Shown here in pieces: positions 6,292-9,255 of a DNA stretch of 9,255 nucleotides. The notes under the pieces were generated by a model. That model was not told the DNA's origin, searched no databases, and saw only the letters and a list, made by a program, of their open reading frames with translations. Within the stretch, counting starts at the first letter, position 1; every line of letters begins with the position of its first letter. The DNA is taken from the NCBI GenBank assembly GCA_047632435.1, contig JBLICU010000118.1, positions 1-9,255 of the forward strand, given 5' to 3'. The position numbers and the translations under genes are program-made. Source of the stretch: JAMZMI01 sp047632435. GTDB taxonomy: Bacteria > Bacteroidota > Bacteroidia > Cytophagales > Cyclobacteriaceae.

Positions 6292-6548
6292 AAGGAGTGG
6301 GGTTTTGGGTTGTTTGTTAAATATGCACTAAAACATAAATCAATCATTTGTTAAGTAATAAGTCTATTTACGAAGATAGTATTACTATTGTTATATGAAG
6401 TAAAGCAATTGTTTTGTTTGCTTCATATTAAAAATGCAGCTAAATTCTTTTCTCGATTATTTTGAAGAGACATTGAACAAAAAGAAATTACAATGGGTTT
6501 GACCAATAAATCAAACACGTTTTTATCAATGATACACTTACATAATTC
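6292..6548. promoter_or_regulatory. Divergent intergenic region with a hairpin between the CutA-like gene and the pterin operon
   Basis: These 257 bp must contain the promoters for the CutA-like gene (minus) and the pterin operon (plus). ATATGAAG at 6393-6400 pairs perfectly with CTTCATAT at 6421-6428; a G-U and three A-U pairs extend the stem to 12 pairs around a 12-nt loop. A 22-codon ORF (6434-6502) follows. I see no preQ1 riboswitch or other known riboswitch core and no clear TAnnTTTG promoter element. Confidence 0.35.
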
Positions 6549-6956
6549 ATGAAGGTTTCAGTTTTTAGAAAAGAGCATTTCAACGCTGCACACAGGTTAC
6601 ATAATCCAGACTGGGATGAGTCTAAGAATATTGAGATTTTTGGCAAATGCAACAATCCAAATTGGCATGGACACAACTATGAAATAGTGGTGAAACTGAC
6701 CGGTGAAATTGATCCAGAAACTGGGTATGTTTATGATATGAAAGTGCTGAGTGATTTGATTAATTCAGAAGTTGTCAAAAAGTTTGATCACAAAAATCTG
6801 AATCTTGACACAAAGGAATTTGAAAAACTAAACCCTACTGCCGAGAATATTGCGGTAGTAATCTATAATAAGCTTCGAGACAAAATTGACAATCGTTTCG
6901 AACTTAAAATCACATTATATGAAACAGAGAGAAATTTTGTTGAATACCCAGCTTGA
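6549..6956 (+). CDS. 6-pyruvoyl-tetrahydropterin synthase / QueD family enzyme (C-X5-HGH type)
   Basis: This 135-residue protein contains every active-site landmark of the PTPS/QueD family: zinc ligands His15 (FNAAHRL), His40 and His42 (HGHNY), catalytic Cys34 (GKCNNPNWHGH), Asp80-His81 (FDHKNLN), PTAEN (97-100 and on) and pterin-binding Glu125 in LYETERN. The cysteine precedes HGH by five residues, as in animal-type 6-pyruvoyl-tetrahydropterin synthases, whereas typical queuosine QueD enzymes have three. The reaction is therefore more likely dihydroneopterin triphosphate to 6-pyruvoyl-tetrahydropterin, although family members are promiscuous and a queuosine role is not excluded. The protein is cytoplasmic. 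It is the first gene of a three-gene operon; the next gene, folE, supplies its substrate and its start overlaps the 3' end of this gene. Confidence 0.92.
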   Translation: MKVSVFRKEHFNAAHRLHNPDWDESKNIEIFGKCNNPNWHGHNYEIVVKLTGEIDPETGYVYDMKVLSDLINSEVVKKFDHKNLNLDTKEFEKLNPTAENIAVVIYNKLRDKIDNRFELKITLYETERNFVEYPA

Positions 6957-7620
6957 AGAATTGGTTTCAGAAGAGTTTGAGTTGGATCATCTAGGATATT
7001 CGGATCAGACACCTCTACGTCCGGATGCCTTTATGATGGATGATGAACTCAAGAAGGAAATGATCGCCAAACATTTCAAGGAAATCATGTTGATTTTGGG
7101 AATGGACCTGACTGATGACAGCTTGCGTGGAACGCCTATGCGTGTTGCTAAAATGTACGTCGAAGAGGTTTTTAGTGGTTTAAATCCAAAAAACAAACCC
7201 AAAGCCAAGCTCTTTGAAAATAAATACAAATACGACCAGATGCTGGTGGAGAAGGACATTACCTTTTATTCACATTGTGAGCACCATTTTGTGCCAATAT
7301 ATGGAAAAGCGCATGTAGCCTATTTTTCTAGTGGCAAGGTGGTGGGTCTTTCTAAAATAAACAGGATAGTTCAGTATTATGCCAAAAGGCCACAAGTACA
7401 GGAGCGCCTGACAGTGCAAATTGCCAATGAGTTGAAAGAAGTATTGCAAACGCAGGATGTGGCAGTTGTTCTGGATGCTACACACATGTGTGTGTCGTCA
7501 AGAGGGGTGAGTGATACCAACAGTATGACTGGCACTGCTTTTTTTGAGGGGAAATTCAGAGACCAAAACATCAAAAGTGAATTTTTGAATTATATCAACT
7601 CTAAGACGGATTTGAGATAA
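6919..7620 (+). CDS. folE: GTP cyclohydrolase I
   Basis: This type I GTP cyclohydrolase converts GTP to 7,8-dihydroneopterin triphosphate, the entry step for folate, biopterin and queuosine. With the ATG at 6919 it is 233 residues. Zinc ligands are Cys120 and His123 in SHCEHHFVP, and Cys191 in MCVSSRG; His189 corresponds to the catalytic His before that motif. GTP-binding wording (RPQVQERLTVQIA) and the Bacteroidota-like leader with TPLRPDAF are present. An upstream ATG at 6886 would add 11 residues, but 6919 gives a start closer to what I remember of relatives. From 6919 the gene overlaps the PTPS gene by 38 nt. Its TAA shares one base with the next gene's ATG (TAATG, 7618-7622). The tight packing indicates a single operon. 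Confidence 0.94.
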   Translation: MKQREILLNTQLEELVSEEFELDHLGYSDQTPLRPDAFMMDDELKKEMIAKHFKEIMLILGMDLTDDSLRGTPMRVAKMYVEEVFSGLNPKNKPKAKLFENKYKYDQMLVEKDITFYSHCEHHFVPIYGKAHVAYFSSGKVVGLSKINRIVQYYAKRPQVQERLTVQIANELKEVLQTQDVAVVLDATHMCVSSRGVSDTNSMTGTAFFEGKFRDQNIKSEFLNYINSKTDLR

Positions 7621-8330
7621 TGGATTCCTTTCAAGACAAAAATATTGTAGTCGTTGGGGGAAGTAGTGGGATAGGAGCGGCAGTTTTGTCACAACTTTTA
7701 GGAAAAGGAGCGAATTTATTTAATGTCTCCAGAACCTCAACAGCTGTTATTGGAGCCACCAATATTCAACTAGATGTGACTGAAGATTTCGTTCAAATTC
7801 AAGGTTTGCCTGATAAAATTGATGGGCTGGTATATTGCCCAGGCACCATCAATCTAAAGCCTTTTCTAAGTCTTAAGACTTCAGACTTTCAACATGATTT
7901 TGAGGTAAATGTCCTAGGCGCAGTTAAGGTGGTAAAAGCCTTGCTAAAACAGCTGAAGGTATCAGAATCTGCTTCTGTCGTATTTTTCAGTACGGTGGCT
8001 GTTGCTCAGGGTCTTAATTTCCACGCATCTATTGCTACGGCTAAAGGCGCAGTAGAAGGTTTAACCAAATCACTCGCGGCTGAGTTGGCCAAAAATAAAA
8101 TTCGAGTCAATGCCATTGCGCCCAGTCTCACGGATACCCCATTGGCAAGCGGACTTTTAGGATCAGACGAGAGGCGAAAGCTTTCTGAAGAAAGGCATCC
8201 TCTTAAAGCTATCGGTGACCCTGAAGACGTGGCTTCTATGGTTGCGTTTCTTTTGTCCGATAGCGCCAAGTGGATGACAGGACAGATTCTTCATATGGAT
8301 GGTGGTCTTTCCAGCGTGAAGCCTATTTAG
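7620..8330 (+). CDS. Short-chain dehydrogenase/reductase lacking the catalytic Tyr, in pterin operon
   Basis: This 236-residue classical-size SDR has the dinucleotide motif GGSSGIG (13-19), an Arg after the second strand (SRTS, Arg38) suggesting NADP(H), the structural Asn97 (NVLG), Ser124 (FFSTVAVA), Lys142 (TAKGAVEGL) and the C-terminal TGQILHMDGG. Two core motifs deviate: NNAG is replaced by CPGT (73-76), and the YxxxK tyrosine is Ile138 (ASIATAK, codon ATT at 8031-8033). The rest of the fold is intact and the frame is undamaged, so this is a divergent lineage and not a decaying gene. It starts within the folE stop codon (1-nt overlap). In this operon a sepiapterin-reductase-like step on a pterin side chain is an attractive guess, but normal sepiapterin reductases keep the Tyr; a regenerating or non-catalytic role is possible. 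Confidence 0.9.
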   Translation: MDSFQDKNIVVVGGSSGIGAAVLSQLLGKGANLFNVSRTSTAVIGATNIQLDVTEDFVQIQGLPDKIDGLVYCPGTINLKPFLSLKTSDFQHDFEVNVLGAVKVVKALLKQLKVSESASVVFFSTVAVAQGLNFHASIATAKGAVEGLTKSLAAELAKNKIRVNAIAPSLTDTPLASGLLGSDERRKLSEERHPLKAIGDPEDVASMVAFLLSDSAKWMTGQILHMDGGLSSVKPI

Positions 8331-8343
8331 TCCCAACAAAATT

Positions 8344-9255
8344 TTAAGATGCTGATTTAAACTTTCTCAGTTTATATGTGAAGGTGAACATGAAGTATCT
8401 CTGAAGTACCTTAGTCTGTGTTTCCTCCAGATAGGAAGCGGTTACTTTTTGATTTATGCTTTGATTTTCACCTAATAAGTCAAACACGGTAAATGCCATT
8501 TCACCCATATTGTTTTTAAGAAATTTTCGGGCTAAGCTCATATTCCACAAGGTATATTTTGTGTCGGAATTTTGGTTTACTCCATTGTAATCCAAATGAT
8601 AAATGTCCGACCTGAAAACATAATTTTTAGCTAAGATGATATTCATCTTCCCGCCGATAGTTTGAGTGACGTAGTTGGTGTTTTTTCCGTTCTGGATCGA
8701 ATTTATTACCCTATTTCCTTTGGCATTGTAAAAGATGTTGAAATCGAAATTTTCACTTATGTTGCTTGACAATCCTATTCTCCAATCTGCAGAATATGTG
8801 TTTGACAAGTTTTTAATTTCATTTGTCAGACCTGGAAGCCTTGAATAACCTAAACCCATAGTTGTATTGAGATTGGTTTTGATTGGGGAGATAAGCACTC
8901 CTAAGGTGGAGCTATTTCTAACATTCCAATACCCATTCAAATTTACTGGTTGGCTTATTTGTGCACCACTTTGTACGATCACATTGCCTTGAAGTGCTGA
9001 ATCAGACTTAAGTATGATCGTTGAATTGGTGATGTAGTTGAGGGTATTTTTGATGTTGGTGAAGTTTGAAAAAGTGATATTTTTATCAATATTATTGGTG
9101 CTAAACCTAAGCATTAAATCATGGCTATAGCTCTGTTTAAGAGCTAAATTCCCGACAGAAATAAACAGCGGATTAGTATTGTCAATGACCGTTTGGAGTT
9201 GGGAGATTGAGGGTTCGTCGGTAGTTGTTCTGTATCTGATAAAAGCATTTGTATT
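8344..9255 (-). CDS. Outer-membrane beta-barrel / TonB-dependent receptor-like protein, C-terminal part
   Basis: The frame is open from the right edge to the TAA at 8344-8346, giving 303 visible residues; the Met at 9114 is internal. Residues just inside the edge (RYRTTTDEPSISQLQ, then DNTNPLFISVGNLALKQSYS) match a signature of Bacteroidota outer-membrane beta-barrel receptors, where a PS-x-QL strand and a GN-x-LKQ-x-S turn come late in the barrel. The rest alternates polar and hydrophobic residues as barrel strands and ends with the strand YFMFTFTYKLRKF, the usual position of the last strand. A carboxypeptidase-like domain and plug, if present, are outside the window, so the ligand cannot be inferred. 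It converges on the SDR gene with 13 bp between stop codons and no visible terminator. Confidence 0.88.
   Translation of the reverse strand, partial: NTNAFIRYRTTTDEPSISQLQTVIDNTNPLFISVGNLALKQSYSHDLMLRFSTNNIDKNITFSNFTNIKNTLNYITNSTIILKSDSALQGNVIVQSGAQISQPVNLNGYWNVRNSSTLGVLISPIKTNLNTTMGLGYSRLPGLTNEIKNLSNTYSADWRIGLSSNISENFDFNIFYNAKGNRVINSIQNGKNTNYVTQTIGGKMNIILAKNYVFRSDIYHLDYNGVNQNSDTKYTLWNMSLARKFLKNNMGEMAFTVFDLLGENQSINQKVTASYLEETQTKVLQRYFMFTFTYKLRKFKSAS

Noticed and set aside
6292..6548. preQ1 riboswitch before the PTPS/QueD-family gene
   Set aside because: No preQ1-type short stem with a C-rich loop and A-rich tail is visible; the hairpin found has an unrelated A/T-rich loop.
8006..8269. Minus-strand ORF of 87 codons inside the SDR gene
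   Set aside because: It is antisense to the conserved C-terminal half of the SDR; composition is that of a shadow frame.
8344..9114. Met at 9114 as start of a complete 256-residue protein
   Set aside because: The frame is open to the window edge and the upstream residues carry a beta-barrel receptor signature; the Met is internal.
1..9255. CRISPR array, tRNA, rRNA or insertion sequence
   Set aside because: No regularly spaced repeats, cloverleaf-like sequence, rRNA segment or transposase reading frame was seen.

Overview
The window looks like chromosomal DNA from a low-GC Bacteroidota, most likely a Cytophagales-type organism. Three things suggest this. A TPR histidine kinase carries the H-box wording common in that phylum. 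The right edge holds the 3' end of an outer-membrane beta-barrel (OMP_b-brl / TonB-receptor-like) gene of a Bacteroidota type. Genes generally lack Shine-Dalgarno sequences. There are no rRNA or tRNA genes, CRISPR arrays, recognisable transposase genes or phage genes.

Left part (1-2021). The 3' portion of a TPR-containing membrane sensor histidine kinase runs in from the left edge. It is followed by about 260 bp of non-genic DNA holding a 34-bp perfect palindrome of REP-like appearance and a short open reading segment that reads like protein but has no start, probably a gene relic.

Middle (2022-6291). On the minus strand, an APS-type CysH reductase is coupled by an ATGA overlap to an extended-SDR sugar-nucleotide epimerase-like gene. 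Upstream of them, also on the minus strand, lie an SbtA-family permease and, 3 nt before it, a small protein of unknown function. A LysR-type regulator is divergent from that pair, and a CutA-like (PII-superfamily fold) protein converges on the regulator. The layout suggests a regulated anion-uptake module. By family the substrate would be bicarbonate, but the cysH neighbour makes a sulfur oxyanion worth testing.

Right part (6549-8330). A tightly packed plus-strand operon encodes a 6-pyruvoyl-tetrahydropterin-synthase/QueD-family enzyme with the C-X5-HGH motif, a GTP cyclohydrolase I (folE) and a short-chain dehydrogenase. The order of chemistry (GTP to dihydroneopterin triphosphate, to pyruvoyl-tetrahydropterin, to a reduced pterin) fits a tetrahydrobiopterin-like pathway. 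The dehydrogenase, however, has Ile in place of the catalytic Tyr of the SDR family. The window closes with the beta-barrel gene on the minus strand, converging on this operon with only 13 bp between stop codons.
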